DNA from: Gemmiger sp.
Lineage (GTDB): Bacteria > Bacillota > Clostridia > Oscillospirales > Ruminococcaceae
Direction of reading: 5' to 3'
Length of the DNA stretch: 32,156 nucleotides
Assembly: GCA_028710135.1 (NCBI GenBank)
Contig: JAQUSS010000019.1
Coordinates: forward strand, 1-32,156
Part shown: piece after piece, positions 7,544 to 16,522 of the stretch
How the letters are laid out: each line of letters opens with the position of its first letter
Position numbering within the stretch: position 1 is the first letter of the stretch
Notes under the pieces: generated by a model
What the model was told of the DNA's origin: nothing
Databases searched by the model: none
The model's input: the letters and a program-made list of their open reading frames with translations, nothing else
Position numbers and translations under genes: made by a program

Positions 7544-9205
7544 ATGAAAAAGCAAATCACCAAAGCCGCTGCTATGGGCATGGCCGCTGCCATGGCCGCC
7601 ACCCTGCTGGCAGGCTGTGGCGGCGCTGCCAGCAGCACCGCAGCATCCAGCACCGCCAGCAGCGCCGCTACCTCTACCGATGCCGCCAGCGCCGAGGCTG
7701 GCAGCTACACCGATTATACCGCAGGCTTCCCCGAGAAGGTCACCATCCAAATTCCGGTTTACGACCGTGGGTTTGAGGGCTGGGATGTTACCAACAACTA
7801 CTACACCCAGTATGTGCAGAAAGAATTTGGCGATAAGTATAACATCAATGTGGAGTATGTTTCCGTTGGACGCTCCACCGAGGTGCAAGACTATATGCAG
7901 ATGATTGCCGCGCACACCGCGCCCGATATCATTATGCACTACGATATGCCCCAGGCTGTAAACTACTACAGCGAGGGTGCCATGCAGGATGTGGATTACG
8001 ACGAGATTGCCTTCTATGCCCCCAGCTACTGGGCATCCATGCAATCCACCGTGGAAACCTACGGCAAGCTGGATGGCAAAAACGCCTTCATTTTTGCCGA
8101 GCGCGACCCTATTTATTATAACTTTGTCCGCCTGATTCGCCAGGACTGGCTGGACCAGGTAGGTGCCGAGATGCCCACCACCTGGGAGGAATTGCAGGCC
8201 GTTTTGGCAAAGTGGAAGGAAGCCGGCCTTGGCACCATGAGCGAGCAGCTTATCACCAAGAGCTTTACCTATGAGTATGGCTTTATCGATGCCGCCACCA
8301 CCGACGACGAGAAGGCCCTCTACCTGGATTTGAACGTGGCACCCTTCACCTGGTCGGCCACCGAAAACTACTTAAAAGCCCGCAACACCCAGTATAACGC
8401 AGGCTTGCTTGATTCCGAGTTCTACCTCAACACCGAGGAACCGCAGTACAAGGCCAAGTTTGTTGCGGGGCAAAGCGGCATTTACGCGCTGTATATGTCC
8501 AGCGGCACCGATGTTATCAGCAGCCTGCTGGCCAACGACCCCGAGGCAAAGCTTGCGGTTATGCCTGCCAGCGCCCTGGCCAGTGCCGATAGCCACCAGT
8601 ATTACTACCAGTACCCCCCCTACGGCATGATTATGGGCATCAACGCCGATACCTCCGCCGAGGAGCGCGCCGCCGTTTATATGTACCTCGATTGGATGAT
8701 TCAGCCCGAGAACCTGTTCTTCATGCAGCATGGCATTGAGGGCGAAACCTACACCCTGGATGCGGATGGCATTGCCCTGCAAAACGCCGATTACACCGGC
8801 GAAGCCAAGCTGAGCCAGAACAACAACAAAGACTACTGGTGCCTTGTGCAGGAAATTGCCAACTATGGCGATGAAGCCAAGGACCTTACCTCCAACAAGG
8901 TTACCCTGGCCCCCGCCGGTTACGAGGATTTGATTCAGCAGGCGTACGATTACGATAAGCTTGACCAGCAGTACGGCATCATTACCCCCATCTTCACCAA
9001 AGCCATTGAGAGTAGCAGCGAGTACGCGGCTGACCTGAACGCCCTTTGGCAGGAAGCCTATGTCGATTGCGTTACCTGCGCACCCGAGGAATTTGATGCC
9101 AAGTATGCTGAGTATAAGCAGGAATACCTGGATGCCGGCTACCAGGAAATTTTGGACGAAAAGCAGAGCCTGATCGATTCGGGCGATGTGCTGCAAATCA
9201 AATAA
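7544..9205 (+). CDS. Extracellular sugar-binding lipoprotein of ABC importer (YtcQ/LplA-like)
   Basis: A 553-aa solute-binding protein that captures the substrate outside the cell and delivers it to the two permeases. The N-terminus has a lipoprotein signal with lipobox LAGC, making Cys25 the lipidated residue, followed by an Ala/Ser/Thr-rich linker to about residue 55. The size and motifs (for example DYMQMIAAHTAPDIIM and QDWLDQVGAEMPTTWEE) fit the large binding proteins of the YtcQ/LplA group, which bind oligosaccharides rather than monosaccharides. A strong AAGGAGGAG site precedes the start. Two strong hairpins follow the gene, which may protect its mRNA or reduce transcription of the enzyme genes, as binding protein is needed in excess. 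The ligand is inferred as a pectin oligosaccharide from the neighbouring enzymes only. Confidence 0.92.
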   Translation: MKKQITKAAAMGMAAAMAATLLAGCGGAASSTAASSTASSAATSTDAASAEAGSYTDYTAGFPEKVTIQIPVYDRGFEGWDVTNNYYTQYVQKEFGDKYNINVEYVSVGRSTEVQDYMQMIAAHTAPDIIMHYDMPQAVNYYSEGAMQDVDYDEIAFYAPSYWASMQSTVETYGKLDGKNAFIFAERDPIYYNFVRLIRQDWLDQVGAEMPTTWEELQAVLAKWKEAGLGTMSEQLITKSFTYEYGFIDAATTDDEKALYLDLNVAPFTWSATENYLKARNTQYNAGLLDSEFYLNTEEPQYKAKFVAGQSGIYALYMSSGTDVISSLLANDPEAKLAVMPASALASADSHQYYYQYPPYGMIMGINADTSAEERAAVYMYLDWMIQPENLFFMQHGIEGETYTLDADGIALQNADYTGEAKLSQNNNKDYWCLVQEIANYGDEAKDLTSNKVTLAPAGYEDLIQQAYDYDKLDQQYGIITPIFTKAIESSSEYAADLNALWQEAYVDCVTCAPEEFDAKYAEYKQEYLDAGYQEILDEKQSLIDSGDVLQIK

Positions 9206-9260
9206 AGCTTGTAAAAAAGCTTGTAAAAACCACTTTCAGCGTTTAAAATTTAGGAAACCC

Positions 9261-9297
9261 TTGCCGGGTTGCCCCCAAAAAAGCGGGCAACCGGCAA
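9261..9297 (+). repeat. Hairpin 1 after the binding-protein gene
   Basis: TTGCC (9261-9265) and GGTTGCCC (9267-9274) pair with GGGCAACC (9285-9292) and GGCAA (9293-9297), a 13-bp stem with one bulged base. No T run follows. It is likely an mRNA-stabilising or processing structure rather than a terminator. Confidence 0.6.
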
Positions 9298-9306
9298 ACC
9301 CAAGCT

Positions 9307-9341
9307 GCGGGGCCGCTGCGTTGCAGTGGCCCCGCATTTTA
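9307..9341 (+). terminator. Hairpin 2: partial terminator between binding protein and enzyme genes
   Basis: GCGGGGCC (9307-9314) pairs with GGCCCCGC (9328-9335), continued by CTGC/GCAG with a GTT loop, and is followed by ATTTTAT. The short T run suggests partial termination, letting some transcripts continue into the enzyme genes. Confidence 0.55.
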
Positions 9342-9493
9342 TGGGGTGAAGGCGGTTCCCCCACTGCCACCCCACCAAAAAAACCTGCCGGGCCGGGCCG
9401 CATTTTTGATGTACCCCCCTTAAAAAAGGCACAAAAACGGCTTGCCGTGCCCCGGCACCAACATGAAACACCAAACATAAAGGAGCAATCACG

Positions 9494-10543
9494 ATGGCTG
9501 GCTTACTATATGACAAACAACAAGTTTCCGATACCATCGGCCATATTGTGGCCCGCACCATGCGGATGGATATGACCTGGGATTGGCCCTGCGGCGTTGC
9601 CTACTACGGCATCTGCCAGGCGTACGAGGTTACCAAAAACGAGGAATACCTGACCCTATTAAAAAACCGCATCGATGAATATATGGAGCTTGGCCTGCCC
9701 AACTGGACGGTCAACACCTGCGCCATGGGCCACTGCCTGATTACGCTTTACCAGCACACCGGCGAGCAAAAATATTGGGATGTGGTGATGAGCAAGGTGG
9801 ACTACCTGCGCGCAAACGCCCTGCGCTTTGGCGAGCAGGTGCTACAGCATACGGTATCGGCCAACAACGATTTCCCCGAGCAGTGCTGGGCCGATACCCT
9901 ATTTATGGCGGCGTTTTTTCTGCTGCGGGTGGGCGTTGCCCTCAAGGACGAAGCCCTGATTGACGATGCACTCAACCAGTATTACTGGCACATCAAATAC
10001 CTGCAAAACCCCGATACCGGGCTGTTCTACCACGGCTACAACAATTTGGATGGCAGCCATATGTCGGGCTTTTACTGGGGGCGCGCCAACGCCTGGGCCG
10101 CCTACACCATGTCCCAGGTGGGCATCTGCCTGCCCCAGTGCTACCTCTACCCCAAATTTTTGGATGTGGTGGGCAGCATCAACGACCAATTGGCCGCCGT
10201 TAAGCTGCTGCAAACCGAAAACGGGCTGTGGCGCACCATCCTGGATGACCCCGATTCCTACGAGGAGGTTTCGGCCTCCTGCGGCATTGCCGCCGCCATG
10301 CTGGCCAAGGGCAACCCCCTCCACCTAAAATACATCAACAAAGCCATCCAGGGCGTGCTGCAAAATGTAAGCCCCGATGGCCGGGTGCGCAATGTATCGG
10401 GCGGCACCGCCGTCATGAAAGACCGCGACGGCTACCGCAACATCAGCCGCGATTGGATCCAGGGCTGGGGTCAGGGGTTGGCGCTTGCCTTCCTGGCCGG
10501 GGTGCTGGATGCCGAAAATGGCCGCAACGATGGGGCACTCTGA
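9494..10543 (+). CDS. GH105-type unsaturated rhamnogalacturonyl/uronyl hydrolase (YteR-like)
   Basis: This 349-aa enzyme resembles families GH88/GH105, which remove the 4,5-unsaturated uronic acid left at the end of oligosaccharides by polysaccharide lyases; YteR of Bacillus subtilis acts this way on rhamnogalacturonan-I fragments. The alpha/alpha-barrel pattern is clear from WDWPCGVAYYGI (about residues 28-39). The motif QCWADTLFMA carries the likely catalytic Asp at 134, close to Asp143 of YteR, and FYWGRANAWAAY is also conserved. There is no signal peptide, so it acts in the cytoplasm on imported material. AAAGGAG precedes the start. Its stop codon overlaps the next gene's start (TGATG), indicating translational coupling. 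Activity on arabinogalactan-derived unsaturated glucuronic acid is an alternative. Confidence 0.88.
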   Translation: MAGLLYDKQQVSDTIGHIVARTMRMDMTWDWPCGVAYYGICQAYEVTKNEEYLTLLKNRIDEYMELGLPNWTVNTCAMGHCLITLYQHTGEQKYWDVVMSKVDYLRANALRFGEQVLQHTVSANNDFPEQCWADTLFMAAFFLLRVGVALKDEALIDDALNQYYWHIKYLQNPDTGLFYHGYNNLDGSHMSGFYWGRANAWAAYTMSQVGICLPQCYLYPKFLDVVGSINDQLAAVKLLQTENGLWRTILDDPDSYEEVSASCGIAAAMLAKGNPLHLKYINKAIQGVLQNVSPDGRVRNVSGGTAVMKDRDGYRNISRDWIQGWGQGLALAFLAGVLDAENGRNDGAL

Positions 10544-12360
10544 TGAAAACAGTTGAAAAAGCAATTAAAAAACCTGGGGCAGCGCCCTTCTTTTTCAAAG
10601 CAGATTTCACCTGCCCCGGGGCGGATGCCCTGTATACCCCGGCCCGTGGCCACGGCTTTGTAACGGGCGAAAATATGGCCACCCAGCCCCGGCTGGCCAC
10701 GCCCGAGCTGAACAGCGGCTTTCTGCCTGCCTGGTGGTATGCGGGGCAACCGGTAATTCGCATTGCCGCCGGGGCCGATGGCTGCACCGCCGCGCCCGCC
10801 CCCACCACCCATGCGGCGGATATGGCGGGCCGCCGCCTGCCTTTGTGCTACAAGGTGGTGGTGCCCGCGCCCGGGTGCTACCGCGCCCGCGTGCGGGTGT
10901 GCGGTGTTACCCCCGGCCCCGGCCCCGGCACTGAGAATGCCGCCGAAAATGCCGCCGGGCAGGGTGGGGCGGAAATCCTGCTGTTTGTAAGCCGCCGCCG
11001 CCTTGCCTGGCGGGGCCACCTGGCCCCCGGGCAGGTGGTGGAAATCGATGCCTACTGCGATGTTTCGCCCATCATCCCCCGCGGGCAGGAAGCCCCGGCT
11101 GAGGATGACAGTGTGGATATTGCCCTGGTTGGTGGCTGCCTAGCGGGCCTTGCCATTCAACCGGCCCAAACAGCCCAAACAGCCCAAACGGCCCAAACAG
11201 CCACCCTCTATGTGATGGGTGATTCCACCGTGACCGACCAAAGCGCCGATATCCCCTATGCCCCCTGCACCAGCTATGCGGGTTGGGGGCAGATGCTGCC
11301 CGCCTGGCTGCCGGGCTACGCGGTATCGAACCACGCCCACTCAGGCCTGACGACCGAAAGCTTCCGCACCGAGGGGCACTATGCCATACTGCAAAAGCTG
11401 GTAAAGCCGGGGGATATCTGCCTGATGCAGTTTGCCCATAACGACCAAAAGCTGCCCCATTTGCAGGCGGAGGGGGGCTATACCCAGCGGCTGGAGGCCT
11501 ATATCACCGAGCTGCGGGCCCGTGGGGCCACGCCGGTGCTCGTCACCCCGCTGGCCCGCAATAGCTGGGCGGCAAACGGCCAGTATAACGACCTTTTGGC
11601 CGCCCATACCGCTGCCTGCCTGGCCCTGGGGCGGCGGCTACAGGTGCCGGTGGCCGACCTACACGGGTACAGCATGGCGGCCATCATGGTAGCCGGGCTG
11701 GAAGGATCCAAAATTTGGTTTTACCCCGGGGATTATACCCATTTAAACGATTGCGGCGCCCACAAAATGGCGGGGGCCGTGGCCGCTGCCCTGGCCGAGG
11801 CCGGGCTTACCTGCCCGCCCCAAAAGCTGGAGCCTTGGCTGCCCCAGCCGCCGTTTGCCCCCCTAACGCCCCCGGCAGGTTGTAAGCTAACCCCGCCCCA
11901 AAGCGTGGAAGACCCCCTTGCCGCATACACCGCCACCCGCCCGCAGGAGCCCCTTACCCGGGTGGAGGCCCTTGCCATGGTGATTGCCACCCTGCACTTT
12001 TTCCCCATCAATGTATATAACGATTTGTATGCCGATGTGGTGGGGCACGAGGTTTTTGCGGGCACGGTGCAGTGCGCGGCACAAAATGGGTTGATCCCCC
12101 CGGCCTTTGTGGCCGATGGCAACCTATACCCCCACCGCGCCGTAACCCTGGCGGAATTTTTGATGGTGCTGATGCCCGGCTATTGCAGCCGCCGCACCGC
12201 GCCCCCCGCCAGCCCGGCCCCGCTGCCCAACGTGCCGTCGGCGGCCCTGCCGGCGGTGGCCCAGGCCGTGGGCGCAGGGCTGGTGCCCGCAGATGCTGCC
12301 TGGAATGCCCCGCTGCCCCGCGCCACGGCCGCGGCCCTTTGCCAAGGGCTTTTAAAATAA
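10543..12360 (+). CDS. CE12-type rhamnogalacturonan acetylesterase (SGNH fold) with C-terminal SLH-like region
   Basis: A 605-aa multidomain esterase that should remove acetyl groups from rhamnogalacturonan. The N-terminal ~200 residues look like a beta-sandwich accessory domain. The SGNH hydrolase domain begins at LYVMGDST with the catalytic Ser228, has HND with Asn300, and ends with GDYTH giving Asp397 and His400. Residues about 467-605 resemble S-layer homology repeats (LTRVEALAMV, then FAGTVQCAAQNGLI, then LYPHRAVTLAEFL), in degenerate form. No signal peptide is evident, so the SLH-like part is unlikely to bind the cell wall. A linker just before the catalytic domain is encoded by four 9-nt repeats (GCCCAAACA type, 11164-11199). 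The start at 10543 overlaps the GH105 stop; an upstream in-frame ATG at 10453 lies inside GH105 and is less likely. Confidence 0.87.
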   Translation: MKTVEKAIKKPGAAPFFFKADFTCPGADALYTPARGHGFVTGENMATQPRLATPELNSGFLPAWWYAGQPVIRIAAGADGCTAAPAPTTHAADMAGRRLPLCYKVVVPAPGCYRARVRVCGVTPGPGPGTENAAENAAGQGGAEILLFVSRRRLAWRGHLAPGQVVEIDAYCDVSPIIPRGQEAPAEDDSVDIALVGGCLAGLAIQPAQTAQTAQTAQTATLYVMGDSTVTDQSADIPYAPCTSYAGWGQMLPAWLPGYAVSNHAHSGLTTESFRTEGHYAILQKLVKPGDICLMQFAHNDQKLPHLQAEGGYTQRLEAYITELRARGATPVLVTPLARNSWAANGQYNDLLAAHTAACLALGRRLQVPVADLHGYSMAAIMVAGLEGSKIWFYPGDYTHLNDCGAHKMAGAVAAALAEAGLTCPPQKLEPWLPQPPFAPLTPPAGCKLTPPQSVEDPLAAYTATRPQEPLTRVEALAMVIATLHFFPINVYNDLYADVVGHEVFAGTVQCAAQNGLIPPAFVADGNLYPHRAVTLAEFLMVLMPGYCSRRTAPPASPAPLPNVPSAALPAVAQAVGAGLVPADAAWNAPLPRATAAALCQGLLK

Positions 12361-12368
12361 GAAAAGCA

Positions 12369-12396
12369 ATTTTAAAGCCTAAATTTTAAAGCCTAA
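12369..12396. repeat. Perfect tandem 14-bp repeat in the CE12-GH112 spacer
   Basis: ATTTTAAAGCCTAA occurs twice in tandem, followed by the related ATTACAAATTCTAAACCC. This is the most AT-rich part of the operon's 136-nt spacer before GH112. It may be slipped-strand expansion; no promoter is convincing here. Confidence 0.8.
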
Positions 12397-12496
12397 ATTA
12401 CAAATTCTAAACCCTAAACCCGGCGGTGGCCCTTTGGCAAAAAACGCGCGGCCCCCTTGGGCGCTATACAAAAATAAAACGTAAAGGTGATATCCC

Positions 12497-14668
12497 ATGA
12501 ACCTGAAAGAAACAACGCCAACCACCGGGGGCTTTACCCTGCCGGGGGAGGAAGGGTACGAGGCCCTTACCCTGCAACTTGCAAAAACCTGGGGCGCGGA
12601 TGTGATACGCGATAGCGATGGCACCCAACTTTCGGATGAAATTTTGAATGCGGGCTATGGCATCTACTCCACCATCTGCATCATACGGGGCCATAACGCC
12701 TGGGCCAAGGCCCACCCCGAGGCACTACAGCAAACCTTTTTATCCACCCAGCCCCGCCTTGCCGGGGATGGGCCGCTAAACATCGATATCATGGCAGATT
12801 TTTTTGCCGAGCAGTTCCGCCCCAATGCCGGCCCCGCCGCCCTTGGCTACTGGCAGGTGTACGACCGTACCACCGGCCAGCTTTTGCCAAACACGGCCTG
12901 GCAGTATGCCGGGGGCAATATCCTTTGCATCCCCGCGCCGGAAGCCTACCACCGCTACACCGTCAGCTTTTTGGCCTACCGCATCTGGGAAGAAATTTCC
13001 ATGTACAACCACGTTACCAACCAGTGGGAGAAGGAGCATCTTTTGCCGGTGGACCCCCGCACCCCCGCCGCGCAAGCGTACCTCTACACCTGGCTGGAAA
13101 ATTGGTGCTGCACCCACCCGGATACCACGGTGGTGCGCTTTACCAGTATGTTTTATAACTTTGCCTGGATATGGGGCAGCAACCCCCGCAACCAAAGCCT
13201 GTTCAGCGATTGGGGTAGCTACGATTTTACCGTTTCGGAGCAGGCCCTGGCGGATTTTGAGGCCGCCTACGGCTACGCCCTAACGGCGGAGGATTTTATC
13301 AATAAGGGCAATTTGCAGGTTACCCATATGCCGCCCGATGCCCATAAGCAAGACTATATGCGCTTTACCCAAAAATTTGTGGCCGATTTTGGCGCAAAGC
13401 TGGTGCAGCTGGTGCAGCGCTACGGCAAAAAAGCCTATGTATTTTACGATGATAGCTGGGTGGGTGTGGAGCCTTACGGCCCCGAATTTGCCCGTTTTGG
13501 CTTTGATGGCATCATCAAATGCGTATTTTCGGGCTTTGAGGTGCGGCTGTGCAGCGGGGTAAAAACCCAAACGCACGAGCTGCGGCTTCACCCCTATCTT
13601 TTCCCGGTGGGGCTGGGCGGCGCGCCCACCTTTGCCCCCGGGGGCGACCCTACCCTCGATGCCAAAAAATACTGGAACAGCGTGCGCCGCGCCCTGCTGC
13701 GGGTAAAAATTGACCGCATTGGCCTGGGCGGCTACCTGCATCTGGTGCAAGATTACCCGGATTTTATCGCCTACATTGCCAAAATAGCCGATGAATTCCG
13801 CTTGATCAAATCCTTCCACGAGCGGGGGGCGGTGTACACCCTGCCCCTGACGGTGGCCGTGCTGCACAGCTGGGGCAGCCTGCGCCCCTGGACGCTATCG
13901 GGCCACTTCCACGAAACCTATATGCACGATTTGATTCATATCAACGAAGCCCTCTCGGGCCTGCCGGTGCAGGTGAAATTCATCAGCTTTGAGGATGTTA
14001 AAAACGGCGGGCTAGCGGGCGTGGATGTTGTGCTGAACGCCGGGCGGGCCGGCACCGCCTGGAGCGGCGGCGATGCCTGGCGCGACCCGGCTTTGGTAAC
14101 GGCGCTTACCGGCTGGGTTTGCCGGGGCGGCGGCTTTATCGGTGTGGGCGAACCCTCGGCCGTTGCCGGGTATGGCGAATATTTCCGTATGGCGGGGGTG
14201 CTGGGCATCGACCGGGATACCGGCGCGCGGGTTTGCCACGGGCGGTGGCAGTACCAGGTGCAGGCACTGCCGGGGCTCATCCCCGCCGGGGCCGGGGTAA
14301 ATGGGCTCGATAATTTGTACCTGACCGATGGCGATACCACCGTTTTTGCCGAGGATGCCGCCACCCACCTGCCCACCATCACGGCCCACGCGGTGGGCAA
14401 GGGGCGCGGGGTTTACCTTAGCAGCTTCCAGGCCGGGGGCGCAAATAACCGGCTGCTCCTCAACCTGCTATTGTATGCGGCGGGCCAGCCCCTTAACCCG
14501 CCCTACCTGACCGATAACACCGCCACCGAATGCGCCTACTACCCGGCGGGCGGCCAGCTTGTGCTGATCAACAACAGCGCCACCACCCAAACCGCCACCG
14601 TGCAAACCGAAAAAGGCCCCGTTACCCAAACGCTGGCCGGGTACGATACAAAAATTATCGCGCTGTAA
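12497..14668 (+). CDS. GH112 phosphorylase, probably beta-1,4-galactosyl-L-rhamnose phosphorylase
   Basis: A 723-aa cytoplasmic protein of family GH112, which splits beta-galactosides with phosphate to give alpha-galactose-1-phosphate. Family members act on galacto-N-biose/lacto-N-biose or on D-galactosyl-beta-1,4-L-rhamnose. Diagnostic stretches are WGADVIRDSDGTQLSDE (about 33-49), MFYNFAWIWG, and YDDSWVGVEPYG, whose Asp318/319 lie where the family's catalytic acid is expected. The length equals the family's usual 700-750 residues, with a C-terminal glutamine-amidotransferase-like and beta domain. The family call is firm. The substrate call is inferred from neighbours: pectin enzymes on one side and L-rhamnose mutarotase on the other suggest galactosyl-rhamnose from rhamnogalacturonan-I side chains. 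A lacto-N-biose role is not excluded. The ribosome site is AAAGGTG. Confidence 0.92.
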   Translation: MNLKETTPTTGGFTLPGEEGYEALTLQLAKTWGADVIRDSDGTQLSDEILNAGYGIYSTICIIRGHNAWAKAHPEALQQTFLSTQPRLAGDGPLNIDIMADFFAEQFRPNAGPAALGYWQVYDRTTGQLLPNTAWQYAGGNILCIPAPEAYHRYTVSFLAYRIWEEISMYNHVTNQWEKEHLLPVDPRTPAAQAYLYTWLENWCCTHPDTTVVRFTSMFYNFAWIWGSNPRNQSLFSDWGSYDFTVSEQALADFEAAYGYALTAEDFINKGNLQVTHMPPDAHKQDYMRFTQKFVADFGAKLVQLVQRYGKKAYVFYDDSWVGVEPYGPEFARFGFDGIIKCVFSGFEVRLCSGVKTQTHELRLHPYLFPVGLGGAPTFAPGGDPTLDAKKYWNSVRRALLRVKIDRIGLGGYLHLVQDYPDFIAYIAKIADEFRLIKSFHERGAVYTLPLTVAVLHSWGSLRPWTLSGHFHETYMHDLIHINEALSGLPVQVKFISFEDVKNGGLAGVDVVLNAGRAGTAWSGGDAWRDPALVTALTGWVCRGGGFIGVGEPSAVAGYGEYFRMAGVLGIDRDTGARVCHGRWQYQVQALPGLIPAGAGVNGLDNLYLTDGDTTVFAEDAATHLPTITAHAVGKGRGVYLSSFQAGGANNRLLLNLLLYAAGQPLNPPYLTDNTATECAYYPAGGQLVLINNSATTQTATVQTEKGPVTQTLAGYDTKIIAL

Positions 14669-14715
14669 TTTTTGCTAGGGAGCGATACGGGCACGTACCG
14701 GAAGGAGAATAGGCT

Positions 14716-16203
14716 ATGCCAAAAATCATTGTAAATGCAAACCGCAGCAAGGGTACCATCAACAAAAATATCTACGGCCAGTTTGCCGAGCATCTGGGCC
14801 GCTGCATCTACGGCGGGCTGTATGTGGGGGAAAATTCTGATATCCCCAACGTAAACGGGCTGCGCACCGATGTGGTGCAGGCCCTCAAGGCCATGGGGGT
14901 GCCGGTGCTGCGCTGGCCGGGCGGCTGCTTTGCCGATACCTACCACTGGCAGGATGGCATTGGCCCCCGGGAAAGCCGCAAAAAAATTGTGAACACCAAC
15001 TGGGGTGGTGTGACCGAGGATAACGCCTTTGGCACCCACGAGTTTATGGAGCTTTGCCGCCAACTGGGGTGCGAGGCCTATTTTAGCGGCAACGTGGGCA
15101 GCGGCACCGTGCAAGAATTTTCCGATTGGGTGGAGTATTGCAATATGGATGGTGTTTCGCCCATGGCGGAGCAGCGCCGCAAAAACGGGCAGGAACACGC
15201 CTGGAACGTAAAATATTGGGGCATTGGCAACGAGGCCTGGGGCTGCGGCGGCAATATGGAGCCGGAATTTTACGCCAACCTTGCCCGCCAATATGCCACC
15301 TACCTGCGCAATTACAGCAGCGAGGATAAAATCTACAAAATTGCCTCGGGTGCCAATGTGGCCGATTACCACTGGACCAAAACCGTGATGGAAAAGGCCG
15401 GGCGGTTTATTGATGCGGTATCGCTGCACTACTACACCCTGCCCCGCGCAAGCTGGCAAAACAAGGGCAGCGCCACCGCGTTTGATACCGCCGAGTATTA
15501 CACCACCCTGCACAAAACCCTAAAGATGGAGGAGCTGGTTGAAAACCACAGCCGCATCCTAAAACAGTACGACCCCGAAGGCCGGGTGGGCCTGGCCGTG
15601 GATGAGTGGGGCACCTGGTACGATGTGGAGCCGGGCACCAACCCGGGCTTTTTGTACCAGCAAAACGCCATGCGGGATGCCTTGGTGGCCGCCATCAACC
15701 TCAACATTTTCAACAACCATTGCGATACCGTGGTGATGGCAAACATTGCCCAGATGGTAAACGTGTTGCAGGCCATGGTGCTGACCGAAGGGCCCAAAAT
15801 GCTGCTAACCCCCACCTACCATGTGTTTGCCCTGTATAGGGGCCACCAAAACGCCAAGCAGCTCGAAAGCTATGCCGAAACCCGCCTGCTGGGCACCGGC
15901 GAAACCGCCGTGCCCGACCTACACGTTTCGGCCAGTGCCCAACCGGGCGGCAGCGTGCTGGTTACGGTGGCCAATTTAAGCGATGCCGAGCCTGCCCCGC
16001 TTGAGTGCATTTTGGCGGGCCTGGGTGGCAAAAAGCGCAAGGTAACGGGCCGGGTGCTTACCGCCGCCACCAACGCCTGCAACACCTTTGCCGCGCCCGC
16101 GCAGGTGGCCCCCCGCGCCCTGGCGGGCATCACCCAAACGGCCGAGGGCTTTACCGCCACGCTGCCCCCTTGCAGCGTAACGGCCTTTACGGTGACGGTG
16201 TGA
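14716..16203 (+). CDS. abfA: GH51 alpha-L-arabinofuranosidase
   Basis: A 495-aa intracellular enzyme that releases terminal alpha-L-arabinofuranose from arabinan, arabinogalactan or arabinoxylan oligosaccharides. The GH51 fold is clear: [20 protein letters not shown] at about residues 16-35, [14 protein letters not shown] at about 70-83, the acid/base Glu173 in [11 protein letters not shown], and the nucleophile Glu297 in [10 protein letters not shown]. The length is normal for bacterial GH51 (about 500 residues) and no signal peptide is present. AAGGAG precedes the start. Its stop overlaps the next start (TGATG). In this operon it would strip arabinose from imported pectin side-chain fragments. 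Confidence 0.95.
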   Translation: MPKIIVNANRSKGTINKNIYGQFAEHLGRCIYGGLYVGENSDIPNVNGLRTDVVQALKAMGVPVLRWPGGCFADTYHWQDGIGPRESRKKIVNTNWGGVTEDNAFGTHEFMELCRQLGCEAYFSGNVGSGTVQEFSDWVEYCNMDGVSPMAEQRRKNGQEHAWNVKYWGIGNEAWGCGGNMEPEFYANLARQYATYLRNYSSEDKIYKIASGANVADYHWTKTVMEKAGRFIDAVSLHYYTLPRASWQNKGSATAFDTAEYYTTLHKTLKMEELVENHSRILKQYDPEGRVGLAVDEWGTWYDVEPGTNPGFLYQQNAMRDALVAAINLNIFNNHCDTVVMANIAQMVNVLQAMVLTEGPKMLLTPTYHVFALYRGHQNAKQLESYAETRLLGTGETAVPDLHVSASAQPGGSVLVTVANLSDAEPAPLECILAGLGGKKRKVTGRVLTAATNACNTFAAPAQVAPRALAGITQTAEGFTATLPPCSVTAFTVTV

Positions 16204-16466
16204 TGGCGGGCGAGGGCGATACCCGCCGCTGCCGCCAGTGCCTTTTGCGCGAGATGACCAACGAAAACGACTATTACGAGAGCGTTAAGCGCTACCGCGC
16301 CACCCTGCCCCCCAAAAAGCGCACCCCCGACGAAATATATGAGGCCCGCCTTGCCCGCTGCAAAAGCTGCTCCGCACTGGAAAACGGCACCTGCCGCGAG
16401 TGCGGCTGCTATGTGGAGATGCGGGCCGCCCGGCAGGACATCCACTGCCCGGTGGAGCGCTGGTAA
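16203..16466 (+). CDS. Small DUF6171-like cysteine-rich protein
   Basis: An 87-aa protein with paired cysteines CRQC (about residues 10-13), CKSC (about 53-56) and CRECGC (about 64-69), which look like a small zinc-binding fold. The central stretch KKRTPDEIYEARLARC and the ending around GCYVEMRAA match my memory of the uncharacterised DUF6171 family of Clostridia. The start is set at 16203, overlapping the GH51 stop (TGATG), since upstream in-frame sequence lies within GH51. No function is known. Its coupling to a carbohydrate operon may be accidental, as related genes occur near diverse loci. Confidence 0.8.
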   Translation: MAGEGDTRRCRQCLLREMTNENDYYESVKRYRATLPPKKRTPDEIYEARLARCKSCSALENGTCRECGCYVEMRAARQDIHCPVERW

Positions 16467-16522
16467 GGCGCAAAAATTGGCGAATCGGCAAATTGGGATG
16501 CAAGCAATAACAGGAGGTTTTT

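Noticed and set aside
7259-9196. Long minus-strand open frames opposite the binding-protein gene
   Set aside because: They mirror codon bias of the real gene; products are Gly/Val/Ile-rich with no motif.
14539-15513. A 324-codon minus-strand open frame opposite GH112 and GH51
   Set aside because: It spans two well-supported genes on the other strand and has no independent support.
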